Assembly (NCBI RefSeq): GCF_020782235.1
Contig: NZ_JAJGNO010000009.1
Location: 171,416 to 235,415, forward strand
Length of the DNA: 64,000 nt
Direction of reading: 5' to 3'
DNA from: Sphingobium naphthae
GTDB taxonomy: Bacteria; Pseudomonadota; Alphaproteobacteria; Sphingomonadales; Sphingomonadaceae
Positions 28,622 through 37,600 of this stretch are shown in pieces. The notes under the pieces were generated by a model. It was not told where the DNA came from. It made no database searches and was given only the letters and a program-made list of their open reading frames with translations. The translations under genes and the position numbers were made by a program. Each line of letters opens with the position of its first letter. Position 1 is the first letter of the stretch.

Positions 28622-29305
28622 ATGCTGATTCCCATTCCCGACCTTCTCGACGCCGATGGCGTCGCCGCCATTCGGGCGCTGATCGATGCCGCCGACTGGG
28701 TGGATGGCAACGTCACCTCGGGGCACCAGTCGGCCCTTGCCAAGCGCAACCTGCAATTGCCCGAAGAGTCGCCGGCGGCTCGCCAGGCGGGGCAGATGGT
28801 GCTGGACGCGCTCGGCCGCTCGCCGCTCTTCATCGCCGCGGCGCTGCCGCTGCGGATCTTCCCGCCGCTCTTCAACAGCTATGCCGGTGGGCAGGCCTTT
28901 GGCGTCCATGTCGACAATGCCGTGCGCATCCAGGCCGGAACGGGCCTGCGCGTCCGGTCGGACCTCTCGATCACGCTCTTTCTGGAGCGGCCCGAAGCCT
29001 ATGAGGGCGGCGAACTGACGGTCGAGACGCAATTTGGCGTGCAGCAGGTGAAGCTGCCCGCCGGCCATGCGGTCCTCTATCCCTCATCCTCGCTCCATCG
29101 GGTGGAGCCGGTGACGGCGGGGCGCCGTGTCGCCAGCTTCTTCTGGCTGCAATCGATGATCCGCGACGATGGCGCGCGGCAGATGCTGTTCGACCTCGAT
29201 CGCAGCGTGCAGGGCGTCGCGGCGCAGCTGGGGCAGGACCATGCCGAGGTGATCCGCCTGACCGGCGTCTATCATAATCTGCTGCGACGCTGGGCGGACG
29301 TCTGA
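28622..29305 (+). CDS. piuC: Fe(II)/2-oxoglutarate dioxygenase, PiuC/YbiX type
   Basis: This is a PKHD-type hydroxylase of 227 aa that often travels with Fiu-type receptors. The iron ligands are visible: H-x-D in [11 protein letters not shown] and the distal H in [10 protein letters not shown], with the oxoglutarate-binding R in TAGRR. The likely substrate, a siderophore or a receptor-linked ligand, is not established for this family. It starts 17 bp after tonB and is probably on the same iron-controlled transcript. Confidence 0.9.
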   Translation: MLIPIPDLLDADGVAAIRALIDAADWVDGNVTSGHQSALAKRNLQLPEESPAARQAGQMVLDALGRSPLFIAAALPLRIFPPLFNSYAGGQAFGVHVDNAVRIQAGTGLRVRSDLSITLFLERPEAYEGGELTVETQFGVQQVKLPAGHAVLYPSSSLHRVEPVTAGRRVASFFWLQSMIRDDGARQMLFDLDRSVQGVAAQLGQDHAEVIRLTGVYHNLLRRWADV

Positions 29306-29320
29306 TCCCCCTAGCAGGAC

Positions 29321-30169
29321 TCAGATGTCCTGCGCGATGCGGGCGTAAAGTTCCGGCCGACGATCGCGGAAGAAGCCCATGCCGGCGCGATGGATGCGCG
29401 CGCGCTCCAGATCCAGCGTCGCCACCAGCGCGCCATGGTCCCTGGCGCCCGCTTCCGACACGAAGTCGCCCCATTCGTCGCTGACGAAGCTGTGGCCATA
29501 GAATGTCTGGCCCTCTTCCTCGCCGATGCGGTTGGCCGCGATCACGGGCATGCAGTTGGACACCGCATGGCCGACCATCGCGCGGCGCCACATGCGGCTG
29601 GTGTCGAGGTCCGCATCATAGGGTTCGGAGCCGATCGCGGTCGGATAGAACAGCATCTCCGCGCCCATCAGCGCCATGCAGCGGGCCGTTTCAGGATACC
29701 ATTGGTCCCAACAGATGCCGACGCCGATCGTGCCGTAGCGGGTGTTCCACACCTTGAAGCCGCTATTGCCGGGGCGGAAATAATATTTTTCCTCATAGCC
29801 CGGCCCATCGGGGATATGGCTCTTGCGATAGACGCCCATGATCTCGCCCTGGTCGTCGATCATGGCGAGCGAATTATAATAATGCTGGCCATCGCGCTCG
29901 AAAAAGCTGGTCGGGATATAGACGCCCAGATCCTTGGCCAGCTTGCGCATTTCCTGCACGGCTAGATGGCTGTCGGTCGGCTGCGCGGTGGCGAACAGCG
30001 CTTCGTCCTCCACCCGGCAGAAATAGGGGCCCTCGAACAACTCGGGCGGCAAGATGATCTTGGCGCCGCGCGCCGCCGCCTTGGTCACATGATCGGCGAC
30101 CAGCGCGACATTGTCGGCCATGTCGTCGGAAAAGGCGAGCTGAAGGGCGGCAACGGTAACCTTGGTCAT
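29321..30169 (-). CDS. aguB: N-carbamoylputrescine amidase
   Basis: This enzyme hydrolyses N-carbamoylputrescine to putrescine, CO2 and ammonia, 282 aa from ATG 30169. The nitrilase triad is clear: E in PPELFEGPYFC, K in YRKSHIPDGPGYEEKYYF, C in GVGICWDQWYPET. The pair with agmatine deiminase 17 bp upstream on the same strand confirms the role. Upstream in-frame starts up to 30217 would extend into that gene. Confidence 0.95.
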   Translation of the reverse strand: MTKVTVAALQLAFSDDMADNVALVADHVTKAAARGAKIILPPELFEGPYFCRVEDEALFATAQPTDSHLAVQEMRKLAKDLGVYIPTSFFERDGQHYYNSLAMIDDQGEIMGVYRKSHIPDGPGYEEKYYFRPGNSGFKVWNTRYGTIGVGICWDQWYPETARCMALMGAEMLFYPTAIGSEPYDADLDTSRMWRRAMVGHAVSNCMPVIAANRIGEEEGQTFYGHSFVSDEWGDFVSEAGARDHGALVATLDLERARIHRAGMGFFRDRRPELYARIAQDI

Positions 30170-30186
30170 TCTTCTGTCCCGATTGA

Positions 30187-31173
30187 TCAGAGCGATGGCA
30201 TCTGCTGGCTGCAGCAATGGAAGCTGCCGCCGCCCGACAATATGGCGTCGCTGCGCAATCCTACAATCTCCCTGCCCGGAAAGAAGGGACGGAAAGCATC
30301 GAGCGCCGCCTGGTCATTGGGTTGGCCATAGATGGGAACGATGACGGCGGCGTTGCCGACATAGAAGTTCATGTAGCTGGCCGGGATGGGCGCGCCGTCG
30401 ACCAGCACCAGGCCGGGCGAAGGGATGTCGACCACCTCCACGCCATGCGCCTGGGCGCGGGTGCGCGCGTCGGCATAGACGGTCGCGTTGGGATCATCCT
30501 GCGTCGTCGCGATCGGCAGCGCCAGCATGCCGGGCGCCACGAAGCGGGCGAGATTGTCGACATGACCGTCGGTATGGTCGTTCATCAGCCCGTCGCCCAG
30601 CCACAGCATGTCGGAAAGGCCCAGGCTCCCCGCCAGCAGCGTCTCGATCTTGCCGCGGTCGAGGTCAGGATTGCGGTTGGGGTTGAGCAGGCATTGCTCG
30701 GTCGTGACGAACAGGCCCGTCCCATCGGTGTCGATCGCGCCGCCTTCGAACACCCAATGCTGCGTCGATGTCGGCAGTCCCGTCGTCGCCGCCAGCCGCG
30801 CGCCGATATCCTCGTCGCCCGGCATCTGATATTTCCCGCCCCAGCCGTTGAATCCGAAATCGACCAGCGCCCGCGCGCCTTCGCCGTTCAGCACGGCGAT
30901 CGGCGCGGTGTCGCGCAGCCATACGTCGCCCAGTTTCGCGACAACGATCGCGACAGATGGATCGACCAGTGCGCGCGCCGCCTGCGCATCCGCCTCATGC
31001 GCGACGACCAGCCGCACCTCCTCGCCCTTGCCACCGGCTTGCAGCGCATTGGCGAAGGCTGCGATCTGGCCTCGTGCGGCATCGAACGCGTCCGGCCATT
31101 CGTCGGGGTTGGTCGGAAAGCCGATCCAGGTCCAGTCGTGCGGCGCCCATTCGGCAGGCATGCGGAAGGTCAT
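30187..31173 (-). CDS. aguA: Agmatine deiminase
   Basis: This enzyme converts agmatine to N-carbamoylputrescine and ammonia. The 328-aa protein from ATG 31173 has the family strings MPAEWAPHDWTWIGFP, VWLRDTAPI, VFEGGAIDTDG, NDHTDGHVDNLARF and the C-terminal catalytic Cys region SGGGSFHCCSQQ. It is the first gene of the aguA-aguB pair for putrescine synthesis. Confidence 0.95.
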   Translation of the reverse strand: MTFRMPAEWAPHDWTWIGFPTNPDEWPDAFDAARGQIAAFANALQAGGKGEEVRLVVAHEADAQAARALVDPSVAIVVAKLGDVWLRDTAPIAVLNGEGARALVDFGFNGWGGKYQMPGDEDIGARLAATTGLPTSTQHWVFEGGAIDTDGTGLFVTTEQCLLNPNRNPDLDRGKIETLLAGSLGLSDMLWLGDGLMNDHTDGHVDNLARFVAPGMLALPIATTQDDPNATVYADARTRAQAHGVEVVDIPSPGLVLVDGAPIPASYMNFYVGNAAVIVPIYGQPNDQAALDAFRPFFPGREIVGLRSDAILSGGGSFHCCSQQMPSL

Positions 31174-31272
31174 GAGCAATATCCTTGCTCGGCCCGGCGC
31201 GCCGGACCATGATGGAGGGGATGTGATGCGCGCTCCATAACGCGCGATGACGGGTCTGGACAGGGGGTCGCG

Positions 31273-31731
31273 ATGACGAAGCTAATTCCGGCGCTGGCCT
31301 ATGGCCTGCTCCTGTCGCTTTCGCTGTCGGGCAAGGCGCGCGCGGGGGACCTGCCGGAATGGCTGACCGGCGAATGGATCCAGCAGCGGGCCGATCGCTG
31401 GGCGGAGGAGGTCTGGACGCTGCCGCGCGGCGGCACGATGATCGGCGTGGGTCGGAACGGGCGTGGCGAAAGCCAGCTGGGCTGGGAAGTGCTGCGCCTG
31501 GTGCGCGCGGCCGACGGCACGCTGACGCTGCATGTCGCGCCCGAGGGCGGCGAGCCGACGATGTTCGCGCTGGTCGAACAGGGCGTGCGCGACATCAGCT
31601 TCGCCAATCCCGATCATGATTACCCCCAGCGCATCCGCTACTGGCGCGAAGGCCGGCTGCTGATGGCGGAAACATCGAAGATGGACGGCAGCGAAACCCA
31701 AAGCTGGACCTACGCCCCGGCCGGGGAGTAG
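31273..31731 (+). CDS. Secreted DUF6265-like protein
   Basis: This is a 152-aa protein with a Sec signal ending near GKARAG. The mature part has WLTGEWIQQRADRWAEEVWT and ISFANPDHDYPQRIRYWREG, the pattern of the DUF6265 family. Function unknown. It is transcribed away from aguA and converges with the M28 peptidase gene. Confidence 0.8.
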   Translation: MTKLIPALAYGLLLSLSLSGKARAGDLPEWLTGEWIQQRADRWAEEVWTLPRGGTMIGVGRNGRGESQLGWEVLRLVRAADGTLTLHVAPEGGEPTMFALVEQGVRDISFANPDHDYPQRIRYWREGRLLMAETSKMDGSETQSWTYAPAGE

Positions 31732-31746
31732 GTCTAGGGCCCTGGC

Positions 31747-33429
31747 TTATTTCCCTGCGCGGTCTTTGTCGCGGATGGCGCGGAATTCGTCGCCTTCCAC
31801 CCAGTTGGGCCAGTCGCTCGTGTCGGCCAGCGCGCGGCCCACGTCATAATAGAGCTTAAGGTCGGCGGCGACGCCGGTCCAGTCCCAGTTGGAATCATAT
31901 TCGTCCTTGGGGCCATGATAGCGGTTCTTGGTATAATCCTCGGCCGCGGCCATGCCGGCTGCCGTGCCGCCATTCACCAGATCCTCGCCCCCCTCGAAAT
32001 AAAGCATCGGCAGGCCGTGCTTGGCGAAGCTGAAATGGTCGGAGCGATAATAATAGCCCTTTTCCGGCGTCGGCTCCAGCGTGGCGACGCGGCCCTGCGC
32101 CGCCAGGGCGCGGTCGAGATAGGCGTCGAGCTGCGACTTGCCCTTGCCGATCACCACCACATTCCTGGCGAGCCCGGAGACGCTGAGCGCGTCCATGTTG
32201 ACGCCGCCAACGGTCTTGGCGAAGGGAAAAACGGGGTTCTCGCCATAATAGGCCGAACCCAGCAGGCCCGATTCCTCCGCCGTCACCGCCAGGAACATCT
32301 GGCTGCGGTCGGTCGGCCCGGCCTTCACATTGGCCTCTGCCAGCGCGACCAGCGCGGCGGTGCCGGTGGCGTTGTCGACCGCGCCGTTGCAGATGTCGTC
32401 CCCGTCGGGCGCCGCCTGGCAGCGGCCCAGATGATCCCAATGCGCGCTGTAGAGCACATATTCGTCCGGGCGGGTCTTGCCCGGCAGCAACGCAACGACA
32501 TTTTTCGAGCTATGCTTGCGCAAGTCATTGTCGAAGGAGACGTTCGCCTTCACGCCGGCCAGAGGCACGGCCTTGAAGCCGGGCTGCTTGGCGGCCCGCA
32601 TCTGCGCGTTAAGGTTCATGCCCGCGCTGGCGAACAGCGCCTGCGCCTTGTCCTTTTGGATCCAGCCGATCGCGGCGGACTGGTCGGCATTGCCATTGGC
32701 GCTGTCGGCGACATGCTGCGCGCCGGTCCAGCTCGACTGCACGACATTCCAGCCATAGGCGGCGGGCACCGTGTCATGGACGATGATCGCGGCGGCTGCG
32801 CCCTGGCGCGCGGCTTCCTCATATTTGTAGGTCCAGCGGCCATAATAGGTCATCGCGCGGCCGTTGAAGGTGCCGGTCAGGCCGGTCGTCTCGTAATCGG
32901 GATCATTCACCAGGATGATGACGGTCTTCCCCTTCACATCCACGCCGGCATAGTCGTTCCAGCCCTTTTCCGGGGCGTTGATGCCATAGCCCACGAAGAC
33001 GACCGGGCTGTCCTTGACCGCAATATGCGGCTGGGTCGTGCGATAGGTGCCGATCACCATTTCGGGGCCATAGGCGGCGGTGACGGGGGCTTTGCCGCCG
33101 GTGAAGGTCAGCGTCGAGACATTCTTCGCGGTGATCTCGACCAGCGGGACATCCTGGAACCAGCTGCCATTATTGCCGGGCTTCAGGCCCAGCTTCGCGA
33201 ATTCGGCCGAGAGCAGCGCCAGCGTCTTCTCCTCGCCCGCCGATCCGGGCGCGCGCCCTTCATAGGCGTCGGACGACAGTTCCTGCACCAGCCGCTTCAT
33301 CGTGTCGACCGATGGGCTTGCGGCGGCGGCTGCCGGCTGCGCGGAGGCGCTGGCGGGCGAAGTGTCGGACATGGTCGTGCAGGCCGGCAGGGCCAGGAGG
33401 ATGGCGATCGCCAGAATGGAGCTGCGCAT
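31747..33429 (-). CDS. M28-family zinc aminopeptidase, lipoprotein
   Basis: This is a predicted exported metallopeptidase of 560 aa. ATG 33429 gives MRSSILAIAILLALPACTT with a lipobox (LPAC), so it should be lipid-anchored. A PA-domain insert lies at about 120-300. The M28 metal ligands appear as SAHWDHLG, NGAVDNATG, VTAEESGLLGS, MDALS and YRSDHFSFAKHG. The frame extends upstream to 33546, but AAGGGAT before 33429 and the signal peptide decide the start. Confidence 0.92.
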   Translation of the reverse strand: MRSSILAIAILLALPACTTMSDTSPASASAQPAAAAASPSVDTMKRLVQELSSDAYEGRAPGSAGEEKTLALLSAEFAKLGLKPGNNGSWFQDVPLVEITAKNVSTLTFTGGKAPVTAAYGPEMVIGTYRTTQPHIAVKDSPVVFVGYGINAPEKGWNDYAGVDVKGKTVIILVNDPDYETTGLTGTFNGRAMTYYGRWTYKYEEAARQGAAAAIIVHDTVPAAYGWNVVQSSWTGAQHVADSANGNADQSAAIGWIQKDKAQALFASAGMNLNAQMRAAKQPGFKAVPLAGVKANVSFDNDLRKHSSKNVVALLPGKTRPDEYVLYSAHWDHLGRCQAAPDGDDICNGAVDNATGTAALVALAEANVKAGPTDRSQMFLAVTAEESGLLGSAYYGENPVFPFAKTVGGVNMDALSVSGLARNVVVIGKGKSQLDAYLDRALAAQGRVATLEPTPEKGYYYRSDHFSFAKHGLPMLYFEGGEDLVNGGTAAGMAAAEDYTKNRYHGPKDEYDSNWDWTGVAADLKLYYDVGRALADTSDWPNWVEGDEFRAIRDKDRAGK

Positions 33430-33715
33430 GATGAGATCCCTTTTTCTTATCGATGCCGGGGTGATGCCACCGGCCAGCGGCAAGGGCAAGGAAGACGCAC
33501 GCCTTGAGAGAAGGGGCGACGCCAGGACGGGAACGCCGTCCGGCAAGCGTCATGACAGGGCGGCCGGTGGCTCCGCGGCGCGCTTGACGGGCGGCGGCAA
33601 CCGGCCTAGCCGCTCGCTCTGCCGGATGTAATGAACGTTACATAATAGCGGACATCGCGGCAGGAACGGGTCGGCTCAGCAGGAGAGCGAGTGGCGGCCC
33701 TGCTGGGGATATTCT

Positions 33716-34618
33716 ATGCTGTTGCCGGCCGTCGCCGCAGGAATGATGATGATGGGCGCTGTGGCGCAGGACGAAGCGCCGCCGGCGACCGTGGTCGGCG
33801 CGCCGCCCGCTGCGCAGCCAATGGCCGCGCCTGCAACGCCGCCGGTAGAACTGCCCGCAGCGGATGCCGAGGAGCCGGTGCAGGACATCGTCGTCACGGG
33901 CGAGAAGGGCGCGCCGCCGGGTGATCCGCTGGAGCAGCTGAACGCCAAGAGCTTCGAGGCGGTGCAGTCCGTCGACAAGGCGGTGGTCGAGCCGGTGGCC
34001 AAGGCCTATAACAAGGGCCTGCCCAGGCCGGTGCGCAAGGGGCTGCGCAATTTCTTCTCGAACCTGGGCGAGCCGATCGTCTTTGCGGCCTATATGCTGC
34101 AGTTGAAGCCCGGCAAGGCGGCGGAGACGGCGGGGCGCTTCGGCGTCAATTCGACGCTGGGCTTCCTGGGGCTGTTCGACGTGGCGCGGCGCAAGCCCTT
34201 CCACCTGCCGCACCGGAATAATGGCCTGGCCAACACGCTGGGCTATTATGGCGTCGGACCCGGGCCCTATATGTACCTGCCGGTCGTCGGCCCGACCACG
34301 CTGCGGGACATTGTCGGCGACACGGTGGACAAGATGATCCTGCCCATGGCCGTGGGCGATCCGTTCAACAAGCCGACCTATGTGATCCCCGCGACCGTGC
34401 TCAACCAACTGGGCGAGCGGGCGGCGTTCGACGAGACGATCCAGGACCTGCGCAAGCAGGATGACCCCTATGCCAGCTATCGCGACCTGTATCTGAAGCA
34501 GCGGCAGGCGGAGATCGATGCGCTGCACGGGCGGGCCCCGGCCGAGCCGATCGTGCCGGTCTATGGGCCGGGGATCAAGACACCGGGCAACGAGCAGGCC
34601 GCGCCCGACGCCAACTGA
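33716..34618 (+). CDS. mlaA: MlaA (VacJ) family outer-membrane lipid-transport protein
   Basis: This protein helps move misplaced phospholipids from the outer membrane back to the inner membrane with MlaBCDEF. The 300-aa protein has a signal-like N-terminus and a long Ala/Pro linker (about 20-65). The MlaA domain follows (DPLEQLNAKSF, RPVRKGLRNFFSNLGEP, AGRFGVNSTLGFLGLFDVA, GVGPGPYMYLPVVGPTTLRD). I see no Cys near the N-terminus, so unlike classical VacJ it would not be a lipoprotein from this start. No other mla gene is in the window. Confidence 0.9.
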   Translation: MLLPAVAAGMMMMGAVAQDEAPPATVVGAPPAAQPMAAPATPPVELPAADAEEPVQDIVVTGEKGAPPGDPLEQLNAKSFEAVQSVDKAVVEPVAKAYNKGLPRPVRKGLRNFFSNLGEPIVFAAYMLQLKPGKAAETAGRFGVNSTLGFLGLFDVARRKPFHLPHRNNGLANTLGYYGVGPGPYMYLPVVGPTTLRDIVGDTVDKMILPMAVGDPFNKPTYVIPATVLNQLGERAAFDETIQDLRKQDDPYASYRDLYLKQRQAEIDALHGRAPAEPIVPVYGPGIKTPGNEQAAPDAN

Positions 34619-34628
34619 GCCTGCGGTT

Positions 34629-34658
34629 CATGAGGCGGGAAATGTCTCCCGCCTCATG
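34629..34658. terminator. Bidirectional hairpin between mlaA and gdh
   Basis: A perfect 12-bp stem (CATGAGGCGGGA with TCCCGCCTCATG) around a 6-base loop lies between the convergent stops. No T tract is present. Confidence 0.6.
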
Positions 34659-34663
34659 TCGCA

Positions 34664-37600
34664 TCAGCGTCCCAGCAGCCCGCGCGCTTGTCCGGCGATT
34701 TCCGCCAGCATGGCGACATTGGGGTTGGCTGCGGCCTTGGCACGCTGCACCAGCGTGCGGAACTGGCGGATGCGTGGCCCCTTGGCCTTCAGCCATTCCT
34801 CGACATGAGCGGAAATATCCTGGCCCTTTGCTTGCGCCAGGAAGTCGAGCCGCACCTGCTGCATGTCGCGCGCCACGCCGGAGATGAGCAGCCGCTCCCA
34901 GGGGTCGGACGGCTCCATGCGCGCAGCGGTGGACTGCACCCAGTCGATGCCGACGGCCTCGCCCAGATGAGTGAAGGCGCGGGTCAGCAGCAGCTCGTCC
35001 ACATTCATCCGCGCGGCGAGTGCGGCAATGCCCACGGCGCCGTCCAGCTTGAACAGGCCCGACGCGCGGCGCGCCAGCCCTTCGGGCGCGCCAAGGCCGA
35101 GCAGCCGGTCGGTGACGCTGCTGGTGCGCCGCTGCGCCTCGCTGGTCAGCAGGTCGTCGACCTGCGAGGCGAGCTTGTGCACGCCGGGCGCGAGCCGTTC
35201 ATGCCCCTGTGCCGGCAGCGTGCCGGCGGGCAGGGCGCGCAAGATGTCCGCAATCTGCGCGCGCATTCCGCTGGCGATGGTGGCGAAGAGGCCAAGGCGC
35301 GCATCCTCGCTCATCTCGGCCGCATCGATGTCCGCCCACAGTTCGCCAATGCCGTAGAGGCGCTCGGCGATCAGGAAGGCGTTGGCGAGATCGGCGAGCG
35401 AGCAGCCTTCCTCCTCGGCCAGTTCGAACGGATGGATCAGGCCCAGCCGATTGACGATCCGGTTCGCCACCTTGGTCGCGATGATTTCCTTGCGCAGCGC
35501 ATGCGCGGCGATGGCATCCGCTTCCTTGTCCTGCATCGCCGGGGGGAAAGCCGCCATCAATTCGCCGATCATGCTGTCGTCGCTGGCAAGGTCGCCATGC
35601 TCGATTGCGTCCTGCAGCGCCAGCTTGGCGGTGGAAAGCAGCACCGCCAGTTCGGGGCGCGTCAGACCCTGGCCATCCTGGCCGCGCCGGAGCAGCTGGT
35701 CATTGGCGGCCAGCCCTTCGACCTGGCGATCGAGGCGGCCCGATTCCTCGAAGGTTTCGATAAGGCGGACATAGCTCGCCAGATCGTCGCCGCCGCCTGC
35801 TTCCGCGATGGAGAGGCCCAGCGCCTGGAGCCGGTTATCCTCCAGCACCAGATCGGCGACCGCATCGGTCATGCTTTCCAGCAGGGCGTTGCGCGCGTCG
35901 AAGGGCAGGCGGCCTTCGGCCATTTCCTTGTTGAGCGCGATCTTGATGTTGACCTCATTGTCCGAACAATCGACGCCGGCGCTATTGTCGATGAAGTCGG
36001 TATTGATGCGCCCGCCCTTGAGCGAGAAGGCGATGCGGCCCGCCTGAGTGACACCCAGGTTCGCGCCTTCGCCGATCACGCGCACGCGCAATTGCTCGGC
36101 ATTGATGCGCAGCCGGTCGTTGGCCGGATCGCCGACATCGCCCTGGCTCTGCGCGGCGGCCTTCACATAGGTGCCGATGCCACCGAACCAGAGCAGGTCG
36201 GCCGGCGCCTTGAGGATGGCGGAAATGAGCGCGGAGGGCTCCATCTCCGCGTCGGGGACGTCCAGTATCGCCTGCATCTCGGGCGTCAGCGGGATGCGCT
36301 TCAGGCTGCGCGAAAAGACGCCGCCGCCCTTGGAGATGAGCGACTTGTCATAATCTTCCCAGCTGGAGCGCGGCAGCTGGAACAGGCGGTTGCGCTCCTC
36401 CCAGCTGCGCGCCGGATCGGGCGTCGGATCGAAGAAGATATGACGATGATCGAAGGCGGCGACCAGCTTGATCGCCTTGCTCAGCAGCATGCCATTGCCG
36501 AACACGTCGCCCGACATGTCGCCGCAGCCGACAACGCTGACCGGCTCGCTCTGCACGTCGATGCCCATTTCGGCGAAATGACGCTGCACCGAAATCCAGG
36601 CGCCGCGAGCGGTGATGCCCATCGCCTTATGGTCATAGCCGTTGGAGCCGCCGCTGGCGAAGGCATCGCCCAGCCAGAAGTCGCGATCCTGCGCGATCGC
36701 GTTGGCGACGTCGCTGAAGGTCGCGGTGCCCTTGTCCGCCGCGACGACGAAATAGGGGTCGTCGCCGTCGCGCACGACGACTTCGGCCGGGTGCGTGACA
36801 TTGCCCTTGACGATATTGTCGGTGACCGACAGCAGCGCGCGGATGAAGATGCGGTAGCTTTCCGTACCCTCGGCCAGCCAGGCGTCCCGGTCGACCTGCG
36901 GGCTGGGCAGCTGCTTGGGATAGAAGCCGCCCTTCGCGCCGGTCGGCACGATGACCGCGTTCTTGACTCGCTGCGCCTTCATGAGGCCCAGAATTTCGGT
37001 GCGGAAATCGTCGCGCCGGTCGGACCAGCGCAGGCCGCCGCGGGCGACCGGCCCGGCGCGCAGGTGGATGCCCTCGACGCGCGGGCTGTACACCCAGATC
37101 TCACGCCACGGCAGCGGCGCCGGCAGGCCCGGAATTCGCGCGCTGTCCAGCTTGAAGGCGAGCGCCTCGGCTGCGGCCGCGCCGAAGAAATTGGTGCGCA
37201 GCGTCGCGTCGATCACCGCGCGCAACAGGCGCAGCACCCGATCCTCGTCGATCGCCGTGACTTGTTCCAGGCCGGCGTCGATCGCCGCTTCGGCCGCCGC
37301 GATGCGCTCCTGCGCATTGGTCTGGGTCGCCGGATCATGCAGCGCCTCGAACAGGGCGACGAGGTTCAGCGTCACATCCTGCGCGCGACGCAGCGTCTCG
37401 GCGAAGGTCGCCATGCCGTAGGCGACGCCGGTCTGGCGCAGATAGCGATAGAGGGCGCGGAACAGCACGACCGATCGGGGCGACAGGCCGGCGGTAACGA
37501 TCAGCTCGTTGAACCGGTCATTTTCCGCTCGGCCTTCCAGCACCTGCGCGATCGCTTCGGTCACCACGCTGGCGCGGTCGACAACGGTCGCGGCATCGCC

